Notes: a model not told the origin generated them from the letters alone. Shown: positions 44,341-52,480, numbered from the stretch's first letter. The stretch is DNA of 64,000 nt from CAVYTF01 sp963771435 (GCA_963771435.1 CAVYTF010000008.1:143588-207587), one strand, 5' to 3'. A program made the numbers and translations.

Positions 44341-44633
44341 AAAACAGTCGATGGGCTCGTCAAAACAGTCATGGTCTTCTCAAAACAGCCCATGGGATTC
44401 CTAAAACAGTCGATGGGCTCGTCAAAACAGTCGATGGTCTTCTCAAAACAGCCCATGGGATTCCTAAAACAGTCGATGGGCTCGCCAAAACAGTCGATAG
44501 GCTCGCCAAAACAGTCGATAGGCTCGCCAAAACATTCGATGGGCCCGTTAAAACAGTGGATGGGCTCGCCAAAACAGTGGATGGGCCCGCCAAAACAGTG
44601 GATGGACTTCTCAAAACAGTCAGTAAGCCCCTC
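44341..44633. repeat. Array D: fourteen ~21-bp units with a nested 63-bp duplication
   Basis: Fourteen units, thirteen of 21 bp and one of 20, consensus AAAACAGTCGATGGGCTCGCC. Units 1-3 are repeated as units 4-6, a 63-bp higher-order copy; the 20-bp unit is the second, missing one G relative to its copy. A degenerate unit precedes (44320) and another follows. It lies between the converging rodA and surA-like genes. The 20-bp unit breaks any reading frame, arguing against coding. Confidence 0.92.
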
Positions 44634-44698
44634 ACAACAGGCTAAAAGGTCCCTATATATTATCTTTAGCTTACTTTCTTCGAACTGATCAGGAATAT

Positions 44699-46075
44699 TT
44701 ATTTGTTTGCCGTTTGAGAGGCTTTCCACCATTCGGCAAGGTTTGCGCAGCCGGAATAGGTTTTATCAATATTAATATAGAAGCTGGGAATATGGGAGGC
44801 AAACCAATTTTCCAGGGCGAGTTGTCTTTTTTCTTCCAAAGCGCGGTCGGCTATTTTGTTGTAATCATCGCGTAGATTTTCCCTGTGAGGAGAAGTGCGT
44901 GTTTTAAGGAGTATAAGACGAACAGCTTTTGTTCCACGTTCGTCGGCGTAAGCAAGGGGCACAGATACGTCGCCCGGCTGCATATTTTTCAAATAAGGAA
45001 TAACGTCTTTGTCTAATTGATCTATAGAAATGTAAGTAGAACCATTAGGTGCAGTAACAGCACCTGCCGTAAACTTGCTGTTATCATCTTCGCTATACTT
45101 GTTAACAGCTTCGTTAAAGCTCATTTTGTTGGCCATGATCTGGGAACGAATGCTATCTAACTTGCGCTTTGTAATATTAATTTCATCATCAGTTACAGGC
45201 GGTATTTTTAGTATATGGCGCACAACGGCATCATCACCCGCACGGCTAACCATCTGGATGATATGTAAACCAAATTTTGATTTAATGACAGGGGATATTT
45301 GTCCTTCTTTTAACTTAAAAGCTGCTGCTATAAAAGTAGGATCCCAATTTTTATCGTTTCGATTAATGCTATATTGGCCACCACTTTCTTTACTCCCGGG
45401 ATCATCGGTATAGATGCGGGCAAGAGCGTCAAACTTTTTTTGTCCTGTTTCCACTTCTTTTTTCCATTCATTTAATTCGTTGGTAACGTAGTCAATTACG
45501 TCTTGGTTGGCTTTAGGATATACAATTATTTGACTTACTTCTAATTGACTTTCATAAAAACGCAAGCTATCTTTAGGTATTTTATTATAATACTCTTCAA
45601 TTTCAGATGGTGTTATTTTTACATTCGCCAAAATCTTATTACGCATGTCTTCAGCCAGCTTATTTTCCCTGAACGGTATGCGATAATCTTCCTTTATCTC
45701 ATAAATAGATTTTCCGGCAACTTCTTCCAGTGCCTGCTGTGAACCGTACATGGAAATAAAATATCTTATCTTATTATCCAAAAGTGCATCAATTTCATCA
45801 TCAGTAACAGGCAGAGAATCTTTCTCCGCCTGAAGCACAAGAGCTTTTTGAACAAGTTGGCCTTCAAGGAGAGCACATTCGGGATTTGGAGGAAGTTGAG
45901 CTTCCTGCCCGTTATGTCTATAATCAGCAATAGCATTGTCAATATCTGATTTAAGGATTATCTTATCACCGATCTGTGCGATAATTTTATCTGCTACTAC
46001 CTTCTGCTGCTGTCCAAAAGCCACCGGAGCTTTTGAAAATACATATACAAACCCAAGTAAAAAGACTTTCTTCAT
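44699..46075 (-). CDS. SurA-like periplasmic peptidyl-prolyl isomerase
   Basis: 458 aa with a signal peptide (MKKVFLLGFVYVFSKAPVAF, cleaved near FGQQQ). A SurA N-terminal chaperone domain follows (VADKIIAQIGDKIILKSDID, LVQKALVLQAEKDSLPVTDD). The parvulin domain includes EVSQIIVYPKANQDVIDYVT, YTDDPGSKESGGQYSINRND and FKLKEGQISPVIKSKFGLHI. A second, degenerate parvulin-like domain is at VVRHILKIPPVTDDEINITK. It probably escorts outer membrane proteins through the periplasm. It converges with rodA across array D. Confidence 0.92.
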   Translation of the reverse strand: MKKVFLLGFVYVFSKAPVAFGQQQKVVADKIIAQIGDKIILKSDIDNAIADYRHNGQEAQLPPNPECALLEGQLVQKALVLQAEKDSLPVTDDEIDALLDNKIRYFISMYGSQQALEEVAGKSIYEIKEDYRIPFRENKLAEDMRNKILANVKITPSEIEEYYNKIPKDSLRFYESQLEVSQIIVYPKANQDVIDYVTNELNEWKKEVETGQKKFDALARIYTDDPGSKESGGQYSINRNDKNWDPTFIAAAFKLKEGQISPVIKSKFGLHIIQMVSRAGDDAVVRHILKIPPVTDDEINITKRKLDSIRSQIMANKMSFNEAVNKYSEDDNSKFTAGAVTAPNGSTYISIDQLDKDVIPYLKNMQPGDVSVPLAYADERGTKAVRLILLKTRTSPHRENLRDDYNKIADRALEEKRQLALENWFASHIPSFYINIDKTYSGCANLAEWWKASQTANK

Positions 46076-46169
46076 AATATCTAAATGCGTTCAAAAGTAA
46101 CAGTTTGGACACTCCAAAGCAGAGGTAAATCAGGGTTTTTAACAAAGAATTCTACAAACGGAGCAAAGG

Positions 46170-46631
46170 CTAACGCCTCTCTTTAAAAAAATCTTTCATC
46201 AGTTGTGCACATTCTGTTGCCAGCAGGCCATGCTCCACTTTAGCTTTTTGATGAAAAGGGAGTAAAGGCGGTTCTTTTTTATTTTCGAAGTAGCGATTAA
46301 ACCCATTTTTTTCATCGGCAGCTCCGTAAATGATTTTACTCACTTTACTCCAATATAAAGCGCCGCAGCACATAAGACAGGGCTCTATGGTTACATATAA
46401 AATTGCATCAGGTAAGTATTTAGTTCCTAGTAAATTGCATGCCGAAGTAATTGCAAGTATTTCAGCATGTGCCGTTGGGTCATTGAGTAATTCTACCTGG
46501 TTATGTGCCCGTGAAATGATCTTATTATTAATAACAATTACTGCGCCTATTGGAATTTCGTTCTCCTCAAAAGCAAGTTGCGCCTGCTGCAGCGCCTTGC
46601 GCATAAAATATTCATCATTTATCTCTATCAT
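46170..46631 (-). CDS. tadA: Nucleoside deaminase, TadA-like
   Basis: 153 aa from MIEINDEYFMRKALQQAQLA; the frame is open upstream, but the family N-terminus fixes the start. The zinc deaminase motifs are HAE (H55, E57) and PCLMC (C85, C88). VELLNDPTAHAEILAI and KIIYGAADEKNGFNRYFENK match tRNA adenosine-34 deaminases and their relatives. TadA makes inosine at the wobble position of tRNA-Arg. A guanine-deaminase-like paralogue is the main alternative, since the motif has PCLMCCGA rather than PCxMCAGA. It lies 75 bp after the DUF1080 gene with a terminator between. Confidence 0.85.
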   Translation of the reverse strand: MIEINDEYFMRKALQQAQLAFEENEIPIGAVIVINNKIISRAHNQVELLNDPTAHAEILAITSACNLLGTKYLPDAILYVTIEPCLMCCGALYWSKVSKIIYGAADEKNGFNRYFENKKEPPLLPFHQKAKVEHGLLATECAQLMKDFFKERR

Positions 46632-46649
46632 CAACCATAAAATTAATCC

Positions 46650-46690
46650 AAAGTAAAAAGCCATTTGATCGTCACAAATGGCTTTTGAAA
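46650..46690 (-). terminator. Intrinsic terminator after the DUF1080 gene
   Basis: A 12-bp stem, AAAAGCCATTTG (46656-46667) against CAAATGGCTTTT (46675-46686), loop of 7. On the minus strand it ends in a short T run and lies about 20 bp after the DUF1080 stop, separating that operon from tadA. Confidence 0.8.
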
Positions 46691-46705
46691 AATAAACAAT
46701 AACTG

Positions 46706-47398
46706 TTATAGTTTTTTGATCATGATTTTCCTGAACCAAACATCATTGCCATGATCCTGTAGCGCAATATGCCCTTTTTTAAAAGTGCCAAAATTTGACA
46801 TGTTTGCAAACTTGCTTCCCGCTATTAATTTTTTCCAGTTATCATCCCAAAGTGTGGTAGAAACAACGTTTGTGCCGTTCATGTATAAATCTAATTTGCC
46901 ATGATCAGCAATAATTTCAACCTTATTCCATTCGCCAACAGGCTTAACCGTTTCTTTTGAACAGGCAATCAGGTCATATAAATCTCCTGCGCGGTGTTTA
47001 TGTATTTTTCCGTCGGGATGACCTTCATTATCAAGCACCTGCATTTCCATGCCTGTGTTCCAGGTTTCGGAGTATTTAGTAGTGTCTTCGTGTACGAAAA
47101 ATAAAATGCCGCTGTTGCCATTTGGCGAAATTTTCCATTCGAGCTTTAAGTCAAAATTTGAGTATTCCTCTTTTGTAATGAGGTCGCCACCGCCTTCTGT
47201 CTGGTAACCATTTTTTGTGGAGGTTTCTAAATGAATGGTGCCATCATCAATAGCCCATGCAGCGCCTGGCTTTTTCTGTCCATAACTGCGCCAACCATTG
47301 AAAGTTTTTCCGTCGAATAAACTTACCCAGCCATTGTTTTGTGCAAAGGCATTGGCCATCATCATTGTTGTAATAGCAAGAAGCGTTAGTTGTTTCAT
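46706..47398 (-). CDS. DUF1080 (3-keto-disaccharide hydrolase type) exported protein
   Basis: 230 aa with signal peptide MKQLTLLAITTMMMANAFA. A single concanavalin-like jelly roll with the DUF1080 hallmarks: WVSLFDGKTFNGWRSYGQ, WAIDDGTIHLETSTKNG, GDLITKEEYSNFDLKLEWKI, GNSGILFFVHEDTT and GEWNKVEIIADHGKLDLYMN. Members have been linked to glycoside cleavage through 3-keto sugars, where an oxidoreductase first oxidises the sugar. It is the last gene of a four-gene minus-strand cluster with two cytochromes c and a TIM-barrel isomerase, starting next to the upstream cytochrome stop. A periplasmic sugar-oxidation role is inferred from this context. Confidence 0.88.
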   Translation of the reverse strand: MKQLTLLAITTMMMANAFAQNNGWVSLFDGKTFNGWRSYGQKKPGAAWAIDDGTIHLETSTKNGYQTEGGGDLITKEEYSNFDLKLEWKISPNGNSGILFFVHEDTTKYSETWNTGMEMQVLDNEGHPDGKIHKHRAGDLYDLIACSKETVKPVGEWNKVEIIADHGKLDLYMNGTNVVSTTLWDDNWKKLIAGSKFANMSNFGTFKKGHIALQDHGNDVWFRKIMIKKL

Positions 47399-47788
47399 TT
47401 ATTTTGTTTTAAGGAGAAGGATGTATTTAACCATTTGTTCTGCATCGGCCTCGGGTAAACTGTCATGCGGCGTCATAGCTACTGTGCCCCAAACGCCGCC
47501 ACCGCCGTGAATGATCTTGTGTGCGAGGTATGTAAGTGCAGTATCTTTTCCTGCATATTTATTTGCAACATCCTGATAAGCCGGACCAATTACTTTTTCA
47601 TCAACCTTGTGACAGGTAAGGCAGTCGTTGCTAGCTATAAGTGCAAGCCCTTTACCATAATCAGGATTGGCCGTAATATCGTTGGTGGCTGATGTGGCAC
47701 TGCTATCTTCTGTAGAATTCTTGTTAGCTCCTGTACCGCAGGCAGCAACTAATAGCACTATGACAAATAAAATATGATACTTTTTCAA
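47399..47788 (-). CDS. Lipoprotein cytochrome c (single heme), copy 1
   Basis: 129 aa. Lipoprotein signal with cysteine 17 (FVIVLLVAACG), a serine/threonine/asparagine-rich linker, then a class I cytochrome c domain. The heme motif is CLTCH (C56, C59, H60) and the distal methionine lies in VAMTPH. GPAYQDVANKYAGKD and AEQMVKYILLLK complete the fold. It is attached to the periplasmic face of a membrane. It stops directly at the DUF1080 start, and its paralogue is just upstream, so the three are one transcript. It could take electrons from a periplasmic sugar dehydrogenase that is not in this window. Confidence 0.92.
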   Translation of the reverse strand: MKKYHILFVIVLLVAACGTGANKNSTEDSSATSATNDITANPDYGKGLALIASNDCLTCHKVDEKVIGPAYQDVANKYAGKDTALTYLAHKIIHGGGGVWGTVAMTPHDSLPEADAEQMVKYILLLKTK

Positions 47789-47835
47789 AATGGTGCATTT
47801 AATGTTAAAAATTAAAGGCTAAAGTAGGCAAATTT

Positions 47836-48267
47836 TTAATGCCCTTTGCGAAGGCTTAAAATATATTTCACCATTTCCTGTGCATCAGTTGGTTGTAGGG
47901 TGGGATGAGGCGTCATTGGTATCTGTCCCCATCTGCCCTGACCGCCAGTTATTATCTTCTGTGCAAGCAATTCAACGTTCCCCTCTGTCAATGAATACCG
48001 CAAGGCTATGGAATCATAAGAAGGCCCTGTTGCCTTTACATTTATTTTGTGACACCCTAAGCAATCATTAGCAGCTATAAGGCGCGCACCTACTTCATAA
48101 GCTGTGCCTCCAATGGAGCCCGGGTTATTAATAAGGCTGTCTGTTGTTGCAGTTTTATTATTGTCCTGCATTTTATTGGTTGGGGAAGTGTTGCAGGCGA
48201 GTACTCCTATGCCCACTAAAGCAACTATAACATATTTTACGTCAATTATTTTAAGTGTGTAGTTCAT
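47836..48267 (-). CDS. Lipoprotein cytochrome c (single heme), copy 2
   Basis: 143 aa starting MNYTLKIIDVKYVIVAL; an in-frame start three codons upstream would overlap the preceding stop. Lipid-anchor cysteine 25 (GIGVLAC), low-complexity linker, then cytochrome c with CLGCH and the distal methionine in IPMTPH. RLIAANDCLGCHK, GPSYDSIALRYSL and AQEMVKYILSLRK align throughout with copy 1, showing a tandem duplication. It sits 9 bp after the TIM-barrel gene. Confidence 0.92.
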   Translation of the reverse strand: MNYTLKIIDVKYVIVALVGIGVLACNTSPTNKMQDNNKTATTDSLINNPGSIGGTAYEVGARLIAANDCLGCHKINVKATGPSYDSIALRYSLTEGNVELLAQKIITGGQGRWGQIPMTPHPTLQPTDAQEMVKYILSLRKGH

Positions 48268-48275
48268 TCTCACCA

Positions 48276-49331
48276 CTACTGCAATCCTAATACCAGTTTG
48301 TTGAAATCGTCGTTTGTTTGGGTTGCTGCAAAATCATCAAAGGCCTTTTCAGTAACCCTGATAATATGGCTTTTTATAAAAGCGACTCCCTCCCTTGCGC
48401 CGTCTTCCTGGTTCTTGAGGCAGCATTCCCACTCGAGGACTGCCCAGCCTTTGTAGTCGTATTGGGCTAACTTGCTGAATATCTTTTTGAAATCTACCTG
48501 CCCATCGCCTAAGGAACGGAACCTACCTGCACGGTTGAGCCAGTTTTGATAACCGCCGTATACGCCTTGTTTTCCCGTAGGGTTGAACTCCGCATCCTTG
48601 ACATGAAACATCCTAATCCGCTCGTGATAATTGTCAATGTATTCAAGATAGTTGAGGCATTGCAGCACAAAATGGGAAGGGTCAAACAATAAACAGGCGC
48701 GGGGGTGGTTGTTTACTTTGTCTAAAAACATTTCATACGTAACGCCATCATGGAGGTCTTCGCCGGGGTGAATTTCATAACACAGGTCAATGCCAGCTTC
48801 ATCAAAGGCGTTTAGTATTGGTAGCCATCGCCTGGCAAGCTCTTCAAAGCCTGCATCTACCAAGCCTACAGGACGCTGTGGCCAGGGGTAAACGGTATGC
48901 CAAAGTAGGGCGCCGCTAAAAGTGGCATGTGCATTTAGCCCAAGGTTTTGGGAAGCTTTGGCCGCATAGTGTAGTTGCTGCACCGCCCATTCTGTGCGAG
49001 CCTGTGGGTTGCCGCGCACAGCTTCGGGGGCAAAGCCATCAAATAGTTCGTTATATGCAGGATGAACTGCTACAAGCTGCCCCTGGAGGTGGGTGGATAA
49101 TTCTGTTATTTCTAAGCCACATTCGTTCACCCTGCCCTTTAGTTCATCTGCATAGGTTTTGCTTTCGGCGGCCTGGCGGAGGTTAATGAAACGGGCATCT
49201 AATGTGGGTAGCTGGATACCCACAAAGCCAAGGCTTTTAGCCCAGCGGCAAATAGACTCTAAACTGTTGTAGGGTTCTACGCTGCTTATGAACTGGGCGA
49301 GGAAGATGGCAGGGCCTTTAATGGTTGTCAT
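48276..49331 (-). CDS. Sugar phosphate isomerase/epimerase-like TIM barrel
   Basis: 351 aa from MTTIKGPAIFLAQFIS; the frame is open further upstream but that part lacks homology. Xylose-isomerase-like TIM barrel (AP_endonuc_2 family): WAKSLGFVGIQLPTLDARFI, ITELSTHLQGQLVAVHPAY, GIDLCYEIHPGEDLHDG (metal ligands E and H), CLLFDPSHFVLQCLNYLEYI (D, H), RIRMFHVKDAEFNPTG (H, D) and GWAVLEWECC (final E). These are the metal ligands of the family. Members act on free or oxidised sugars and inositols. It is the first gene of the cytochrome/DUF1080 cluster. Exact substrate unknown. Confidence 0.92.
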   Translation of the reverse strand: MTTIKGPAIFLAQFISSVEPYNSLESICRWAKSLGFVGIQLPTLDARFINLRQAAESKTYADELKGRVNECGLEITELSTHLQGQLVAVHPAYNELFDGFAPEAVRGNPQARTEWAVQQLHYAAKASQNLGLNAHATFSGALLWHTVYPWPQRPVGLVDAGFEELARRWLPILNAFDEAGIDLCYEIHPGEDLHDGVTYEMFLDKVNNHPRACLLFDPSHFVLQCLNYLEYIDNYHERIRMFHVKDAEFNPTGKQGVYGGYQNWLNRAGRFRSLGDGQVDFKKIFSKLAQYDYKGWAVLEWECCLKNQEDGAREGVAFIKSHIIRVTEKAFDDFAATQTNDDFNKLVLGLQ

Positions 49332-49429
49332 GACTGATGATTTTAGTATATACGTACAAAGGTAGGGGTTGTGGAGGATGATGTTTTTATGGATACTGGC
49401 ATTGGGTTGACATGTCTTCGGCATGGCTT

Positions 49430-49630
49430 TGAGTGGGCATTACCATGCCTTTGGGTTGGCTTTGGGTGGGAGTAAGGTCTCTATAAGGTCTCTATAATGT
49501 CTCTATAAGGTCTCTATAAGGGTGTGAAAATTGGGTAAAATGAGGGAAAAAACTTGCAATTTGCCGGGAGGAATGCAGTAGTTGAACGAAAGGTTTGAAG
49601 GTATAAAATATTTCTTTGTTGGCAAAAAAA
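49430..49630. repeat. Dispersed intergenic element, copy 2, with four 11-bp units
   Basis: Four 11-mers, GGTCTCTATAA (49476), GGTCTCTATAA, TGTCTCTATAA and GGTCTCTATAA (ending 49519), preceded by GGCTTTGGGTGGGAGTAA and followed by AAAATTGGGTAAAATGAGG and TAAAATATTTCTTTG, all matching the copy at 27945-28170. Like that copy it lies in a divergent promoter region, between the TIM-barrel gene (-) and the 49791 gene (+). The remaining part of this 460-bp gap shows no gene. Confidence 0.8.
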
Positions 49631-49790
49631 TGTTGATAAAAAATGAGGAGTCCGTAATGTTCTTCCCTGCGCGTATGGGCTATGCTGAAGAGGCATTGCG
49701 GGAAAGAGAAAACATTGGCATATTTTTGAGTTAGCCGAAAGGTGATTGATGCCGTTTCTTAATTCAAGCGGATATTTATTATTCTAGAAA

Positions 49791-50285
49791 GTGAATACTG
49801 AAAAATTCCATAAAGTAATCTTGTTTTTTTCATTGGGTTGTTTATTGTTTATCGCTCTGGACGCTTTTGTATTTCCGAGGAAACAAGTGGTTGAAATAGT
49901 AAAAGGCAAAACCGCTTATACACAAAAGCTGAGAATATTTTCAGTGAACCATACTTATACTATTAAGACAGACAAAAGACAATTTGATACTTATCCAGAA
50001 CTTTATGAAGCAATAGAAATTGGTGATACAATCAACACGGTCAGTTCGAAGCTGACCAATTCACTACAGAAAGTTATGCTTAGAGGAGATCAAGGTATTT
50101 GGATATATAGAGATGGGTACCTGACAGTTTTTTTTGGCATGTTTGCCGTTCCGGTTATTTTTATCGGCTCGGTTATTTTTCTTGTATTCTACCGAAGGCT
50201 TAATAACCTGGAAGGCAGAAAAAGAATGACATTCACCATTTTAACAGTCACATTATTACAATTGTTTTTTTATTTGAATAATTAA
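49791..50285 (+). CDS. Hypothetical membrane protein
   Basis: 164 aa with a GTG start (MNTEKFHKVILFFS as translated). Three hydrophobic helices: about 9-26 (VILFFSLGCLLFIALDAFV), about 108-132 (YLTVFFGMFAVPVIFIGSVI) and about 145-163 (FTILTVTLLQLFFYLN). A soluble ~75-residue segment between the first two (KGKTAYTQKLRIFSVNHTY, TYPELYEAIEIGDTINTVSS) is probably periplasmic. Family not recognised. Two further small membrane proteins follow in the same direction. Confidence 0.7.
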   Translation: MNTEKFHKVILFFSLGCLLFIALDAFVFPRKQVVEIVKGKTAYTQKLRIFSVNHTYTIKTDKRQFDTYPELYEAIEIGDTINTVSSKLTNSLQKVMLRGDQGIWIYRDGYLTVFFGMFAVPVIFIGSVIFLVFYRRLNNLEGRKRMTFTILTVTLLQLFFYLNN

Positions 50286-50430
50286 GCCTGTGACTAAAAT
50301 ATAAGCGAAGGAGGGCGCAAATGAAGGTAGTTTGCTTTGAGGTTTGATAGGAAAGGTAAGGCAGAAAATCACTGACAGATGAAACACCTGCAGATGAGGA
50401 TATTGCAGAATGATCTTTAAAAAAAATAAA

Positions 50431-50610
50431 ATGATAAAGAAACCTAATCTTGCGTTAACAGTTGTCCTGATCATTATAATAGAGGGGCTGGCTATATACC
50501 TGAATATGTTGGCGCACCCCCAATCTCAACCATGGTTGACCATATTCATCGTTTTATTGCTGGCTTTGATATTTGGTACTTATTTTAGACATATTACCCG
50601 AAAAAAATGA
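50431..50610 (+). CDS. Small two-helix membrane protein
   Basis: 59 aa from MIKKPNLALTVVLII, or 66 aa from an ATG seven codons upstream. Two hydrophobic helices (LTVVLIIIIEGLAIYLNML and LTIFIVLLLALIFGTYF) are separated by a short loop, with a basic end (RHITRKK). It overlaps the next small gene by 4 bp (ATGA), a sign of translational coupling. Family not recognised. Confidence 0.65.
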   Translation: MIKKPNLALTVVLIIIIEGLAIYLNMLAHPQSQPWLTIFIVLLLALIFGTYFRHITRKK

Positions 50611-50807
50611 ATAAAGAAAGACTAAAATATGGGATCGGTTTTTGGATCGGCGGCGGCGTTTTCAGCCTGATAAATATGATGATGAACCTTAAAAAGGTTG
50701 TGCAAAGTGAGATCCTTATTTATAATTACCTGATAACAGGGGTTGCTATTTTGGGGATCATATTGAATGTAATTATGTTTAAAAAAGCTAAAAACGCTGA
50801 ACGTTAG
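50607..50807 (+). CDS. Small two-helix membrane protein
   Basis: 66 aa starting MNKERLKYGIGFWIGGGVFS. Helices about 8-25 and 38-58 (YNYLITGVAILGIILNVIMF), with a positively charged end (KKAKNAER). Its start overlaps the stop of the preceding small membrane gene by 4 bp. They probably act together in the inner membrane; no family recognised. Confidence 0.65.
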   Translation: MNKERLKYGIGFWIGGGVFSLINMMMNLKKVVQSEILIYNYLITGVAILGIILNVIMFKKAKNAER

Positions 50808-50915
50808 GGTAGGGGTATTAACATGAATGCGGTGCTATAATTCTGAAGAATTATTTCTTTTCTTACTTCGAGATGCGCTGCTCTAACACTTCGAAGAACT
50901 TGGGAAAGGTGCAGC

Positions 50916-51242
50916 TTAATGCTTTGATATAATATTATTGCTGGCCCAAACAACCATCTCATCAAATATCCGGGAAAGACTCATGCCTAATTCTGTGATG
51001 GAATATTCCACCCTGGGGGGTATCTCTTTATATTGTTTTCGTACTATCAATCCATGCTTTTCCAGCTCTTTTAATTGTTCCGTCAATACTTTTCTTGAAA
51101 TAGTGGGAATACGTACGCCTATTTCACCAAACCGCCTTGTTCCAAAGGTTAGGTTGTAGAGAATGACCGGTTTCCATTTTCCGCCGATTATTTCCAGTAT
51201 TGCCGTTATAGGGCAATCGGTAGTTTCGTTAAAGTTTGCCAT
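50916..51242 (-). CDS. HxlR-family transcriptional regulator
   Basis: 108 aa. Winged helix typical of HxlR: TDCPITAILEIIGGKWKPVI, LYNLTFGTRRFGEIGVRIPT, ISRKVLTEQLKELEKHGLIV and IPPRVEYSITELGMSL. The CPI cysteine near the N-terminus is the usual redox- or aldehyde-sensing position in this family. Its start codon faces that of the methyltransferase gene with only 13 bp between, so each promoter must lie inside the other's coding region or be very short. Confidence 0.93.
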   Translation of the reverse strand: MANFNETTDCPITAILEIIGGKWKPVILYNLTFGTRRFGEIGVRIPTISRKVLTEQLKELEKHGLIVRKQYKEIPPRVEYSITELGMSLSRIFDEMVVWASNNIISKH

Positions 51243-51255
51243 TTGTAATTATGCT

Positions 51256-52053
51256 ATGACACTTGCTGAAGAATATACCAATCAAAATAGTTGGAGAAAC
51301 TGGGCATCATATGTTGAGATGCTTCCTATTAAGGATACCGATACAATTTTAGACTTGGGATGCGGAACGGGGCATGTTGCCAGGGTATTATCTGAAAGGG
51401 CAGGGAAGGTGATAGGGATTGATGCTAATGCTGTATTATTAGGTGTTGCAAAGAAGATAAACAGCAAAGACAATATTGAGTATGTTAACCAAGACCTGAG
51501 AAACATTGGTGAAAGTGACTTGCCTTTGGTTGATGGCATTTGGGCAAGTTTTGTGGCTGCTTATTTCCCAGATCTTTCTTCCGTACTGAAGTCGTGGATA
51601 AAACTCTTGAAGCCTAATGGGTGGATCGCAATTGTGGAGATCAATGATCTATTTGGCCATTTCCCTATTAGCTCCCGTATCCGCGAAGGTTTTGAAACAT
51701 TTTATAAAGAAGAAAGGAGTAAAAATCATTATGACTATGAAATGGGGAGTAAGCTGAGAAAGTTATTGGCTGATGAAAAGTTATCGATAGTAGTTGATGA
51801 AAGCAGATCTGACAAAGAGTTATCCTTCAATGGCCCTGCAGAAGAACAAATATTGAAGGCTTGGGGGAACAGGCTTAACAGACTGGTGGCTTTGGAGGAG
51901 TTTTTTGGCAGGGAAAAATATCCAGGTATTAAGCAGGAGTTTTTAGATTGCCTTGCGAAAGGGAACCATACCTGCGAGGCTGAGGTTATATTTGTAGTTG
52001 CAAAATTTCTCGCGGAAGACGCAGAAAACGCTGAATTTCGATTTGTCAGATAG
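51256..52053 (+). CDS. Class I SAM-dependent methyltransferase
   Basis: 265 aa from MTLAEEYTNQNSWRNWASY; the frame is open 31 codons upstream but that stretch overlaps hxlR. SAM-binding motif I is ILDLGCGTGHVARVLSE, with motif II acidic GIDANAVLL and post-motif PNGWIAIVEINDLFG. The C-terminal half is helical and specific to this subfamily; the substrate is unknown. The last residues (LAEDAENAEFRF) are encoded by DNA resembling a GACGCAGAAAACGC word repeat common between Bacteroidota genes. The regulator HxlR is divergent and may control it. Confidence 0.87.
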   Translation: MTLAEEYTNQNSWRNWASYVEMLPIKDTDTILDLGCGTGHVARVLSERAGKVIGIDANAVLLGVAKKINSKDNIEYVNQDLRNIGESDLPLVDGIWASFVAAYFPDLSSVLKSWIKLLKPNGWIAIVEINDLFGHFPISSRIREGFETFYKEERSKNHYDYEMGSKLRKLLADEKLSIVVDESRSDKELSFNGPAEEQILKAWGNRLNRLVALEEFFGREKYPGIKQEFLDCLAKGNHTCEAEVIFVVAKFLAEDAENAEFRFVR

Positions 52054-52090
52054 CAAGCCATAAGGAAAAATGACAGTTCAAATTTAAATA

Positions 52091-52480
52091 ATGACAAACC
52101 TTACCTCCATATCACCCTCTTTTATTGTTACCAGTTTAAACGCTTCTGTTTCATTTTATGTAGATAAACTAGGATTTGAAGTGCGGCATATTGGCCCGAA
52201 TAATGACCCTTTTTGGGCTATTGTTGGCCGGGACAATATTTCTATTTTTCTTAAACAAATTGCTGCTGATATAAACCCAATTCCTAATCATACACGTCAT
52301 GAATGGGCAAGGTGGGATGCCTATATTTCTACTTCGGAACCTGACGAATTGTTTGAGGAATACCGATTGCATGGTGTAACTTTCCGACAGCCTATAAAAG
52401 ACGATGGTGATGGTTTACGGGGATTTGAAATTGCAGATGCTGATGGATATGTGCTGTTTTTTGGACGACCTAAATTATAG
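52091..52480 (+). CDS. VOC-family (glyoxalase/bleomycin-resistance fold) protein
   Basis: 129 aa, a single vicinal-oxygen-chelate monomer: ISPSFIVTSLNASVSFYVDK, LGFEVRHIGPNNDPFWAIVG, ISIFLKQIAADINPIPN, WDAYISTSEPDELFEEYRLH and GFEIADADGYVLFFGRP. Such proteins bind or modify small ligands. It follows the methyltransferase by 37 bp and heads a run of small enzymes (cupin, GNAT, membrane protein, GNAT) in the same direction. Confidence 0.9.
   Translation: MTNLTSISPSFIVTSLNASVSFYVDKLGFEVRHIGPNNDPFWAIVGRDNISIFLKQIAADINPIPNHTRHEWARWDAYISTSEPDELFEEYRLHGVTFRQPIKDDGDGLRGFEIADADGYVLFFGRPKL

Noticed and set aside
44341..44633. CRISPR array
   Set aside because: Units are contiguous with no unique spacers, no cas genes are nearby, and unit length is too short. 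The same holds for the other five arrays.
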